From NCBI GenBank assembly GCA_029936675.1, contig JAPYSB010000002.1, positions 258,294-317,691 on the forward strand: a stretch of 59,398 bases of DNA, given 5' to 3'. Under the pieces are notes generated by a model that was given only the letters and a program-made list of their open reading frames with translations, searched no databases and was not told the DNA's origin. A program made the translations under genes and the position numbers. Below, in pieces: positions 52,856 through 59,398 of this stretch; position 1 is the first letter of the stretch; each line of letters starts with the position of its first letter. The stretch comes from Dehalococcoidia bacterium. GTDB taxonomy: Bacteria > Chloroflexota > Dehalococcoidia > Lucifugimonadales > UBA826.

Positions 52856-54032
52856 GTTGAAAATAGTAGGGTTTGTGTTAATCAGTTTTGTTTGTTTCTG
52901 TTTAATCCAAGGTGACATTTTATATGCTGAGCAAACCACGATCGATATAGGAGGCGAGATAGTTAACTCTACTCAGGAGACGGGGGTAGGTGAAATGGTT
53001 TCTGTAGCGTTACACATAAACGCATTAGATTCCGAACCGCAAACTCAACACACTTTTACCGATTCTAAAAGCCGTTTCCTATTCGAAAATGTTCCCTATG
53101 GTCAGGATAAGTTGTACGGTGTTTCCACTATTTTTAAGGGTGCAGCATATGTCAGCAGCATAAATATTGAATCTGGAATTGCCAAACCTGCCCTGTTATC
53201 GGTCTATGACACCTCCACGGAAGACGATATGATTTTCTTATCAAAAGGATCTTTCTCTGTAACTGGGATCGACAGCCTGAATCGGAGAATATCAATTCTG
53301 GAATTAGCGACTATTTCCAATAGATCTAAATTAACCTATGTGAAAGGTTCAGGTCCCATGGATTTAATAAGATTTGGTATTCCGGAAGATGCCACAAATT
53401 TCGTCTTTGACACTTTAATTCCCGCGGCAGAGTACATACAAGTTGACAAGGGGTTTGCTCTTATCGCCACCATTTCCCCAGGGGACCATGAAGTGATGTA
53501 CAGCTATGATATTCCTTACGAAGGCCAACAGGCCGAGATTTTAAAAACATGGAGATATGGTGTTCAAAAGGCCAGCATTTTATTTCCACATGATATTGTT
53601 GATATACGTACGGATTTTAAGATTAAAACCCAAGAGACAATAGCTGGGACGGTTTACACAATATATGAAGCAAAGAATATTTCTAAAGGCAGCCAAACCA
53701 AAATGGTTTTAAGCGGCCTGCCTACATCGAAATTTGTGGAACGAATCTCAAATGAATTTGAAAGCATGCGCTACGAATATACCGGCCCAGTAGCCTTACT
53801 ATTGTTTTTGGTAGCTATAGGAGTTGTTGGTATTTCACGGACTATCAAATTACGGAATCGTCAACAATCTTGGTTGATTGGATCTAATGAGGCGCAGGTT
53901 ATTGAGGATCAAATAGCGGAGCTTGACAATCAATATAGCAAAACTGACTCGGGTAGCCAGAAGTATAGAGATAGAAGAGATTACCTCGTTAAAAGGTTGC
54001 GTATAATTTCACAAGAAACTGAGATTAAATAA
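52839..54032 (+). CDS. Exported membrane protein of the ccm operon, unrecognised
   Basis: The 397-residue protein has a signal peptide (ELKIVGFVLISFVCFCLI), a beta-rich exported domain resembling a carboxypeptidase-regulatory-like fold at about 32-110 (IDIGGEIVNSTQETG, FLFENVPYG), a further beta region to 320, one TM helix near 324-342 and a cytoplasmic tail. The tail (IEDQIAELDNQYSKTDSG, RDRRDYLVKRLRII) has the same helical-hairpin pattern as the preceding CcmI-like protein. The 17-base overlap with that gene and its strand tie it to cytochrome c maturation. I know no named family for the full architecture. Confidence 0.75.
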   Translation: MKRITELKIVGFVLISFVCFCLIQGDILYAEQTTIDIGGEIVNSTQETGVGEMVSVALHINALDSEPQTQHTFTDSKSRFLFENVPYGQDKLYGVSTIFKGAAYVSSINIESGIAKPALLSVYDTSTEDDMIFLSKGSFSVTGIDSLNRRISILELATISNRSKLTYVKGSGPMDLIRFGIPEDATNFVFDTLIPAAEYIQVDKGFALIATISPGDHEVMYSYDIPYEGQQAEILKTWRYGVQKASILFPHDIVDIRTDFKIKTQETIAGTVYTIYEAKNISKGSQTKMVLSGLPTSKFVERISNEFESMRYEYTGPVALLLFLVAIGVVGISRTIKLRNRQQSWLIGSNEAQVIEDQIAELDNQYSKTDSGSQKYRDRRDYLVKRLRIISQETEIK

Positions 54033-54126
54033 AACAACATTTCAAATTGAGTTCATGTATGGTAAAAAGCGCCTACCAAAAAAATACACCAATGAATACA
54101 AAAATAATTCAGAAATATCTTAGTAG

Positions 54127-54369
54127 ATGATAAGCACAATAATTCTTACAGGTTCGTGCCCTAGATGCGGAACTGGAACTCTGACCAATGATGAAGACAT
54201 GTTTGGCGTGAGGCTGTTCTGCATTATGTGTGGTCATAATAGAGACCTTGGAAAATTACCTGTTAAGGTAAAAAATATTCGCGATCTAGTCTTGGCTGTT
54301 TTGGAAAGCGACCGCATTTCTCTTCAAAAGCAAAGAACGGCCACTTATCCCTCATCATTATTTGGTTAA
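54127..54369 (+). CDS. Small zinc-ribbon protein
   Basis: The 80-residue protein carries two CxxC pairs, CPRCG at 11-15 and CIMCG at 32-36, separated by an acidic turn (NDEDMFGV), the layout of a zinc ribbon. The rest is short, helical and basic. No ribosome-binding site is evident. It could be a nucleic-acid-binding or adaptor protein; I cannot assign a role. It lies about 95 bases after the ccm operon. Confidence 0.6.
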   Translation: MISTIILTGSCPRCGTGTLTNDEDMFGVRLFCIMCGHNRDLGKLPVKVKNIRDLVLAVLESDRISLQKQRTATYPSSLFG

Positions 54370-54527
54370 ATGCCAATCATAAATTTTTTGGGAATAGGTC
54401 TGCAGAAACGCTTGGAACCCACCGTTATGATTTACTTAAATCCAGGTCTAGGGAAATGTTCAGAGGCTATCAGAGCATGCAGATTTTCCATTAAAGTCCT
54501 CAGAGACGGAGCGAATGTCAAAACCCC

Positions 54528-55568
54528 CTATTTTGATTGAACTTGCGGGCATGTGGTACCTACCTTTTTGAAGATACCTTTTTTGCATTTAATCCAAGTT
54601 GGGGAACTTAACCCAGATAAAGAACTTGTGATCTGGATTTGATTTTTTCCCATGGCGTCCATAACGTAAATATTTTTCGAGCCTGATCGATCAGACACAA
54701 ACGCGATCAGGTTAGTCTCGGGAGACCAGGATGGTTGATCGTCGTTGTATTTATTATTTGTCAAACGTTCAAGGTCGGTTCCATCAGTTCTTATTTTGAA
54801 TATCTCGGAATTATTGTGCCGAAGAGAGCTAAAGACTATCCAATGCCCATCAGAAGACCAATCAGGTTGGTAATCTAAAGCCCTAGCTGAAGTTAGCCTT
54901 ATTGTGTTTGAGCCGTCTATATCTGAAGTGAAAATGTCTATATTATGGTCTCGATATGTGTTGTAGTTGATTCCTCGTTCAGTAAAATTCCATTCCTTAA
55001 TATTTTCTATGGCTTGTCTATCGCTTAGTGGCCTCTCGTTTGTATATATGTCTGAATTGCTGATTCGGTCACTGGTAAATACTAGAGCTTTTTCGTCAGG
55101 CGATACGGAAGGTTCAAAATCCATTGATCTGAATTTAGTAATATTTCTAGTTTGTTTGGAGGAATATATATCTAGGTAGGATGTATTTAGTCCGGAGAAT
55201 ACGTAGCCAGATGAATTAAAAGGTGAAGGGCTGAAAATGTATGACCCAAATTCAGGGTGCTCATACCACGTAATTTTGGAACCACCTTTCCACATACCAA
55301 CAAGTCTCTGAGAAGATTTATTTGTGACGAAACTTAGAGATTTTCCATCGGCGGAAGCTTGTGGGCTTATTCCTTCGATCCCATTTACCAAAACTTCTGG
55401 GACTGCTTCTTCTACAGTGACCATGTAAAGGAGGTTGTCGTCATCGTAAACAATGTAGGATTTTTCATTCGAACATCCGATTGTAAGAACAAATGTAACC
55501 CCCAGAACTAGAAGCACATGATACAGGCGGAGGCGGGCTTTACCTTCATCAAAGTTACAGTTAGCCAC
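54528..55568 (-). CDS. TolB-like/PD40 beta-propeller lipoprotein
   Basis: From the GTG at 55568, which overlaps the stop of the LLM gene by eight bases, the product has 346 residues: signal peptide with lipobox LTIGC (Cys32), then WD40-like PD40 repeats (SPDEKALVFTSDRISNSDIY, QPDWSSDGHWIVFSSLRHNN, QPSWSPETNLIAFVSDRSG). These propellers act as protein-interaction domains in the envelope. The frame is open further upstream into the LLM gene, but those residues are not signal-like. It probably shares a transcript with the LLM and HAD genes. Confidence 0.85.
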   Translation of the reverse strand: MANCNFDEGKARLRLYHVLLVLGVTFVLTIGCSNEKSYIVYDDDNLLYMVTVEEAVPEVLVNGIEGISPQASADGKSLSFVTNKSSQRLVGMWKGGSKITWYEHPEFGSYIFSPSPFNSSGYVFSGLNTSYLDIYSSKQTRNITKFRSMDFEPSVSPDEKALVFTSDRISNSDIYTNERPLSDRQAIENIKEWNFTERGINYNTYRDHNIDIFTSDIDGSNTIRLTSARALDYQPDWSSDGHWIVFSSLRHNNSEIFKIRTDGTDLERLTNNKYNDDQPSWSPETNLIAFVSDRSGSKNIYVMDAMGKNQIQITSSLSGLSSPTWIKCKKGIFKKVGTTCPQVQSK

Positions 55569-56505
55569 GGTGGTAGCGAGGTACGATGTGTTTCCCAAGT
55601 AAACGCATTTGATCGAATGTGATTTCAGGGGGACAAGCCGACCGCAAAGTAAATTTGGTTGCGCCGGCCTTAATGAAATCATCGAGAAGGTTGATCAGAA
55701 TGTCTGGTGGCCCAAAGGCAGTAACATCTTTCAAATCAACATCTTCTCTTCGTACAACGTTGTAATTCTCCGCTAATTTTTCACCCTCTTTGCGGGTATC
55801 TGCGAAACAGAAGCTTATCAACGCACCATAATGGTCATCTTCTATGTGATTTCCGTATGCAAGAGCCTTTTCTTTTATTTTTGGGATACTTACAGATACT
55901 TCCTCAGCAGTTGCATAGGAAACTAGCCAGCCATCACCTATTTTCGCTGTTCTGTTGATAGCAGGTTCACTCCTTCCTCCAAACCAAATGGGCGGCAAAT
56001 CTTTTTGAACCGGTTTTGGTTCAATAGAAACATTACTAAGGGTAAAATGATTACCTTTGTAGTTGACATTGTTGCCAGACCATAGAAGGCGCATAATTTC
56101 TACAGCTTCTTCTGTTCTCCCCGCACGTGATTTTTTATCGGTACCGCAGGCTTCATAGTCATTTTCTGTTTCTGGCCCTAAACCTACTGCAGGTAACGAC
56201 CTACCGTTGGACAGATAGTCTAATGTAGCAATCTCTTTTGCGAGAATTGTAGGGTTTCTTAACGGCAAACCTATCACGCTGGTACCGAATTTTAATTTCT
56301 CCGTAAGGGCAGCGACAAACGACATCGCTACTACGGTTTCTAAGGTGAAAGTTTCCGATACTATGCGGTCAGTGAACCAAAGCGAATCAATATCCAGTTT
56401 CTCCATTTCGGTGACGTAGTCTCCAAGTAGGGAAGGGTTGTTACCGGGGAACGGCCAACCTGACATAGCCATGCCAATTCTAACCTTGTCATAATTTGTA
56501 ATCAT
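55561..56505 (-). CDS. LLM-class (luciferase-like) F420/FMN-dependent oxidoreductase
   Basis: The 314-residue protein has the bacterial luciferase-like barrel: SLWFTDRIV, GTSVIGLPLRNPTILAKEIATLD, GRSLPAVGLG, RAGRTEEAVEIMRLLWSG and PPIWFGGRS, the pattern of the F420-dependent subgroup. It uses reduced F420 or FMN to reduce or oxygenate a substrate. Cofactor choice is not certain from sequence. The HAD gene ends 16 bases upstream, and the TolB-like gene overlaps its 3' end. Confidence 0.88.
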   Translation of the reverse strand: MITNYDKVRIGMAMSGWPFPGNNPSLLGDYVTEMEKLDIDSLWFTDRIVSETFTLETVVAMSFVAALTEKLKFGTSVIGLPLRNPTILAKEIATLDYLSNGRSLPAVGLGPETENDYEACGTDKKSRAGRTEEAVEIMRLLWSGNNVNYKGNHFTLSNVSIEPKPVQKDLPPIWFGGRSEPAINRTAKIGDGWLVSYATAEEVSVSIPKIKEKALAYGNHIEDDHYGALISFCFADTRKEGEKLAENYNVVRREDVDLKDVTAFGPPDILINLLDDFIKAGATKFTLRSACPPEITFDQMRLLGKHIVPRYHRG

Positions 56506-56521
56506 TTGCCTTTATTCTCCA

Positions 56522-57232
56522 CTAAACCTCTAACGTGTCACAAAGTTCGTAAAAATTTTCAGTTGTGATGTCGGGGACATAATCAGATTCGTCATAGGGC
56601 AAATCATAGCGATTAACATATGCTCCCCTAAACCCGCTATGCCTTGCTCCCAAAATGTCGAAAGAATGCGCGGCTACCATCATTATCTGTTGAGGTTCCA
56701 GATTTAACTTTTTTGCAGCAAATCTATACACAGACGGATGAGGTTTAAATTGGCCAACAGTCTCCGCAGACAGAATCTGATCAAAATCTATTCCGATCCT
56801 GGTTGTTGCCAAATGTTCTAGATAGTGCTGTTCACCATTGGAAAGCATAACCAACCTGTATTTGTTCGACAGTCTTATTAATCCATCAACCGCGTCTTTA
56901 AATGGAGTCAATAGTTGATAAGCCTTCATGAATTCATCTAAGTTTTCAGATGTAAAATCAACTTTTAAGCTTCGCAATGTGTACATTAGCGCCTTTCTTT
57001 TAACCGTTAAATAACCGCTGTGTCCAAGCATAAGCATGTTGTCTTGATATTGCTCGATTCTTTGCCTTAATCTCCACTGAGCCCATACTTTTTCTCCGGT
57101 TAAGGCAGGCGGAGCATCGCAAACTTTCAGCAAAAGGTCGAGAGAAGGAATCAAACTTCCCGCTAAGTCAAGAACGGTTCCAAAAATATCGAATGTGAGT
57201 GTGGTAACTGAATCTAAATTGGTAGAGGACAT
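56522..57232 (-). CDS. HAD-superfamily hydrolase, haloacid dehalogenase type II-like
   Basis: The 236-residue protein has the nucleophile Asp15 in TLTFDIFGTVLD, motif II Ser in MLSNGEQHYLEHL, motif III Lys in FKPHPSVYRFAAKKL and the late MVAAHSFDILGARHSGFRGAYVNR, which closely follows L-2-haloacid dehalogenases. The enzyme may remove halide from 2-haloacids or dephosphorylate a small metabolite. It starts the HAD-LLM-TolB-like run, with GAGGAG upstream of the ATG. Confidence 0.85.
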   Translation of the reverse strand: MSSTNLDSVTTLTFDIFGTVLDLAGSLIPSLDLLLKVCDAPPALTGEKVWAQWRLRQRIEQYQDNMLMLGHSGYLTVKRKALMYTLRSLKVDFTSENLDEFMKAYQLLTPFKDAVDGLIRLSNKYRLVMLSNGEQHYLEHLATTRIGIDFDQILSAETVGQFKPHPSVYRFAAKKLNLEPQQIMMVAAHSFDILGARHSGFRGAYVNRYDLPYDESDYVPDITTENFYELCDTLEV

Positions 57233-57327
57233 TCCAATGGTCTCCTCAAGATATCTTTATTAAGAAGTATTTTAGCTTAGTAGCCCAAGTTCGAATTTGA
57301 AAATAATCGCCGGAGTAAAGCTTGACC

Positions 57328-57753
57328 TTAATCTTCGTTGTACATCCAGAGTCTGTATGCGTACCAGGCCGATGTAGAGGCTGTTGATATGAATGTTCCC
57401 ATATAAACAAAAGGTGCCACATCTGGTGAGGTAAGCGAGCTAGCTACCAGACGAACATTTCGAACACCTTCTGGGTCTGCCAAAATCGAACCTAGGTACC
57501 CTCCGAGTATCCCGCTTAAACAAGCGATTAAAAAAGTCGTTAGATTAATCACCCTCTTTGCTTCTGGCTTGAGAAAACATATGAAAGCCGCAAGCCCGCA
57601 GCCGAACCCGACTGAAAGCGATAATGCCCACATAGGTGGAATCATGATTTGTGGGACTACCCAGAAAGTGCCTATCATGAACATTGATCCAAACATAAAC
57701 CCAAAAATTGCGGCCAGACCGGCACGTATGAAAAGAGCAAAAATTCGCTCCAT
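57328..57753 (-). CDS. Small integral membrane protein, about four TM helices
   Basis: The 141-residue protein is strongly hydrophobic, with helices near 5-30, 38-60, 68-90 and 108-132. It ends in an acidic WMYNED. AAGGAA precedes the ATG. I recognise no family. It lies between the HAD gene and the DapA-family gene on the same strand, with about 95 bases on each side, so it may be transcribed on its own. Confidence 0.65.
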   Translation of the reverse strand: MERIFALFIRAGLAAIFGFMFGSMFMIGTFWVVPQIMIPPMWALSLSVGFGCGLAAFICFLKPEAKRVINLTTFLIACLSGILGGYLGSILADPEGVRNVRLVASSLTSPDVAPFVYMGTFISTASTSAWYAYRLWMYNED

Positions 57754-57854
57754 AGTCGGATTCCTTGTTCCTTTTAAAGATTAATTATTAATAAGTTGGG
57801 CTCTTTGACTTGAAAGCCCCACTTCTTAACTGTACAGGCTAATCACGGTTATGG

Positions 57855-58760
57855 TTAGTCATCTGAGGCCATAGACATCACCGCACCAATTCCCAAATCC
57901 GCCACTCTTTGGAGGATGTTTTCACGTCTTTTTCCTTCCAGAGGTGGATTTGGGAGTCTTCCACTTCCACAATCAATCCCGAGCCTTTCTGTTAGCACGG
58001 CTTTTGTACCACTATGAACTCCGGCTTCCCTCATTATTTCCGTGAAAGAGGAAGCTTTCTTCTGAGCATCCATCGCTTCATCAATATTACCCGTTTGCCA
58101 GGACTTCCAAATGTTTACCCATAATTCCGGAGCCGCACATGGGGGACCATCGATGCAACCTACAGCTCCAATAGACAAGGCGGGGACCATTAGCATACTA
58201 CTTCCAATAAAACATTTAAGGTCCATTTTTACCCATTCCCTTACATTGGCAAAATTTATAGAGGAATGTTTTAGTCCTGCTAACTGTGGAACCGCATCTT
58301 GTATTTTTTGCATTAGTTCAACAGTTATTTCTACTCCTGTGGATTGGGGTAGGTTATAAACATAAAAAGGTAAGTCTGCTGAAGCTGCAACAGCCCTGTA
58401 ATGTTCTACGATTGCTTCATCGGTTTGTCTGTAGAAAAATGGAGGTACACAGCAGATAGCTTCAGCGCCAGCTTTAGCTGCGTGCTCGGCTAATTTTACG
58501 GCGCTCTTAGTAGTCGGAGCGCCAACATGCATGATGTTATTGATTCTTCCCCTGTTTTGGTCCGAGGCGATTTCTGCTATTCGCATGTTTTCTTCATCTG
58601 ATAGAAGCACGCTTTCTCCGTTTCCACCAGCGACCCAAAACCCTCCCACGCCAGCTTGAATATTGAACTCCATTACTTCTCGGAAAGCCATTTCATTTAG
58701 TGTCCCATCAGGGGACATTGGGGTGACAATTGCTGGGAAAATACCTTCATATGGTGCCAT
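57855..58760 (-). CDS. DHDPS/N-acetylneuraminate lyase (DapA) family aldolase
   Basis: The 301-residue class I aldolase-type barrel has the Schiff-base Lys164 in LAGLKHSS, Tyr135 in YVYNLPQ and the phosphate/carboxylate loop GGNGES at 45-50 in place of the GTTGE of true DapA. These differences favour a catabolic member (keto-acid lyase or dehydratase) over lysine biosynthesis. AAGGAG precedes the ATG. No other genes of one clear pathway flank it. A third lipoprotein gene diverges from it. Confidence 0.87.
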   Translation of the reverse strand: MAPYEGIFPAIVTPMSPDGTLNEMAFREVMEFNIQAGVGGFWVAGGNGESVLLSDEENMRIAEIASDQNRGRINNIMHVGAPTTKSAVKLAEHAAKAGAEAICCVPPFFYRQTDEAIVEHYRAVAASADLPFYVYNLPQSTGVEITVELMQKIQDAVPQLAGLKHSSINFANVREWVKMDLKCFIGSSMLMVPALSIGAVGCIDGPPCAAPELWVNIWKSWQTGNIDEAMDAQKKASSFTEIMREAGVHSGTKAVLTERLGIDCGSGRLPNPPLEGKRRENILQRVADLGIGAVMSMASDD

Positions 58761-58896
58761 CAGGGTACTCCTTGTTTATGGTGCTGATTGAATGTTTGGA
58801 ACTGCGTCGAGTAAGTTTATGAGCCAGACATTGAGGATTCTAGCACGTGTTTAAAAACCGGGCTTAGCTTATCGACCTGAAGGAAGTTTTTAGGCA

Positions 58897-58932
58897 GGGC
58901 GGTGACGATATATAGTGGGCGGTGATGAAATA
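58897..58932 (+). promoter_or_regulatory. Direct-repeat operator candidate (GGGCGGTGA x2)
   Basis: GGGCGGTGACGATATA at 58897-58912 and GGGCGGTGATGAAATA at 58917-58932 match at 14 of 16 positions with a 20-base period, close to two helical turns. They lie upstream of the -35-like site of the lipoprotein gene, where an activator would bind. Confidence 0.45.
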
Positions 58933-58967
58933 TCAGATTTTCATTGTTAAACGTATACATCCAACTG

Positions 58968-58997
58968 TTGACTTTGAAGAAAGCGATATGGTCTAAT
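58968..58997 (+). promoter_or_regulatory. Probable promoter of the third lipoprotein gene
   Basis: TTGACT at 58968-58973 and TCTAAT at 58992-58997 are 18 bases apart, pointing at the lipoprotein gene with a leader of about 70 bases. The assignment is by motif only. Confidence 0.4.
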
Positions 58998-59077
58998 TTC
59001 CCACGCCTTTTTCTAATTGGAACAAGGTGAAGGTTGGCTATTCTGGTCAAAAGACCAAAGTAGAAGGAGGATCACTT

Positions 59078-59398
59078 ATGTGGCCTAAAATGTTAAATAG
59101 GAGAATTGCATTAGGCATCGCCGCTGCTGCGTTAATCGGCGCCGGTATTGCTTGTAGTTCTTCTGACGATGACGCTGCACCTGCTGCAGCACCTGCTGCT
59201 GCACCTGCTGCTGCACCTGCTGCTGCACCTGCCGCTGCTGCTAAACCTGCTGCTGCTGCACCTGCTGCTGCTCCCGCAGCCGCTGCTGCTAAACCTGCTG
59301 CTGCTGCACCTGCTGCTGCTCCCGCAGCCGCAAGTTCAGGTGGACCGAAAGGGCATGTCAAACTAGCTGCCGCAGACATCAATTCGCCAAACGGATTG
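59078..59398 (+). CDS. Lipoprotein with Ala/Pro linker, probable ABC substrate-binding protein (3' end outside window)
   Basis: The ATG at 59078 has AGAAGGAGG seven bases upstream, a near-ideal ribosome-binding site. The 107 codons in view give a signal peptide with lipobox GIAC (Cys26), an acidic SSSDDD stretch, an Ala/Pro/Lys low-complexity linker (about 33-86) and the beginning of a folded part (GPKGHVKLAAADINSPNG). The architecture matches the two binding lipoproteins at 2039 and 34176, so a solute-binding protein is likely, but the diagnostic domain is outside the window. Confidence 0.8.
   Translation, partial: MWPKMLNRRIALGIAAAALIGAGIACSSSDDDAAPAAAPAAAPAAAPAAAPAAAAKPAAAAPAAAPAAAAAKPAAAAPAAAPAAASSGGPKGHVKLAAADINSPNGL
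59173..59332 (+). repeat. Ala/Pro coding repeat (GCACCTGCTGCT units)
   Basis: Tandem GCACCTGCTGCT-type units, including a longer near-exact duplication containing GCTAAACCTGCTGCTGCTGC, code for repeated APAA and AKPAA. Both other forward frames and the reverse strand are open here for the same reason. This is the longest of the three lipoprotein linkers in the window. Confidence 0.8.

Larger units (their letters stand above)
58761..59077. other. Divergent intergenic region with promoter elements
   Basis: This 317-base region separates the DapA-family gene (minus) and the third lipoprotein gene (plus). It holds a direct repeat at 58897-58932, a promoter-like pair at 58968-58997 and the Shine-Dalgarno AGAAGGAGG at 59062-59070. 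A 77-codon minus-strand frame (58817-59050) shows no family features and would cover the promoter, so I treat it as non-coding. Confidence 0.55.

Noticed and set aside
58817-59050. 77-codon minus-strand frame between the DapA-family and lipoprotein genes
   Set aside because: It overlaps the probable promoter and direct-repeat operator of the lipoprotein gene and lacks family features.
59047-59382. Reverse-strand Ala/Gly-rich frame at the window end
   Set aside because: It is a shadow of the repeat-coded linker; the forward ATG at 59078 has an ideal ribosome-binding site and a lipoprotein signal peptide.
1-59398. CRISPR arrays, insertion sequences or prophage
   Set aside because: No regularly spaced repeats, no transposase or integrase, and no terminal inverted repeats with target duplications were seen; the only tandem repeats are the RRM duplication and the Ala/Pro linkers.

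Overview
The window reads as a contiguous bacterial chromosome segment with dense short operons on both strands. I see no transposase, phage gene or CRISPR array. The gene mix suggests a marine Chloroflexota of the SAR202/Dehalococcoidia type. It includes two mandelate-racemase/enolase-superfamily enzymes, paired CaiB/BaiF CoA-transferases, a luciferase-like oxidoreductase, a GMC oxidoreductase, a DUF1800/DUF1501 pair and peptide-type ABC systems whose binding lipoproteins carry Ala/Pro-rich linkers. That placement is an inference from gene content, not from a phylogenetic marker.

Layout. 1-6 kb: a truncated pentapeptide-repeat gene and a zinc-ribbon PQQ-type propeller protein, then a lipoprotein binding protein with two permeases (peptide/nickel ABC type, no ATPase gene). 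6-13 kb: a ThDP enzyme, a 14-TM MFS exporter, a lone excisionase-like HTH gene, a sulfite-oxidase-like molybdoenzyme followed by an AhpD-like gene with an in-frame UGA (probable selenoprotein), a tandem RRM-gene duplication, and an enolase-superfamily enzyme. 13.8-17.8 kb: rdgB-moaA-rnhA-moaC-acyltransferase on the minus strand. 17.9-26 kb: a CaiB pair, an ASL/CMLE-family lyase, an intergenic region with a cluster of DnaA-box-like sites, obg, a peroxiredoxin, tRNA-Thr(UGU) and a second enolase-superfamily enzyme. 26-34 kb: a minus-strand peptide/amino-acid uptake and catabolism block (binding lipoprotein, class V aminotransferase-fold protein, two permeases, class I aminotransferase, alanine dehydrogenase, FNR-type reductase). 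34-40.5 kb: NHL propeller, DUF1501, DUF1800, alpha/beta hydrolase, GMC oxidoreductase. 40.6-46.2 kb: nadD-pyrE-MFS-histidine phosphatase, converging on a paralogous phosphatase and dnaA. 46.5-54.4 kb: a ZnuA-like lipoprotein, an IMPase, an HtrA-like lipoprotein protease and a cytochrome c maturation set (ccmH, ccmF, a CcmI-like protein and an undescribed membrane protein). 54.5-59.4 kb: a TolB-like lipoprotein, LLM oxidoreductase, HAD dehalogenase-like protein, a small membrane protein, a DapA-family aldolase/lyase and the start of a third Ala/Pro-linker lipoprotein.

How it fits together. Much of the content is import and oxidation of small organic molecules: three binding lipoproteins, two permease pairs, two 14-TM exporters, CoA-transferases, enolase-superfamily dehydratases, GMC, LLM and HAD enzymes, aminotransferases and Ald. 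Cofactor supply appears beside it: MoaA/MoaC for the molybdoenzyme, CcmF/CcmH for c-type cytochromes, NadD for NAD. The best lead is the AhpD-like selenoprotein candidate: its UGA falls exactly at the second Cys of the CxxC motif and is followed by a SECIS-like hairpin. Others are a possible replication-origin-like DnaA-box cluster 23 kb from dnaA, and three genes whose Shine-Dalgarno site and conserved N-terminus point to a non-AUG/GUG/UUG start codon (AUA, AUA, ACG).
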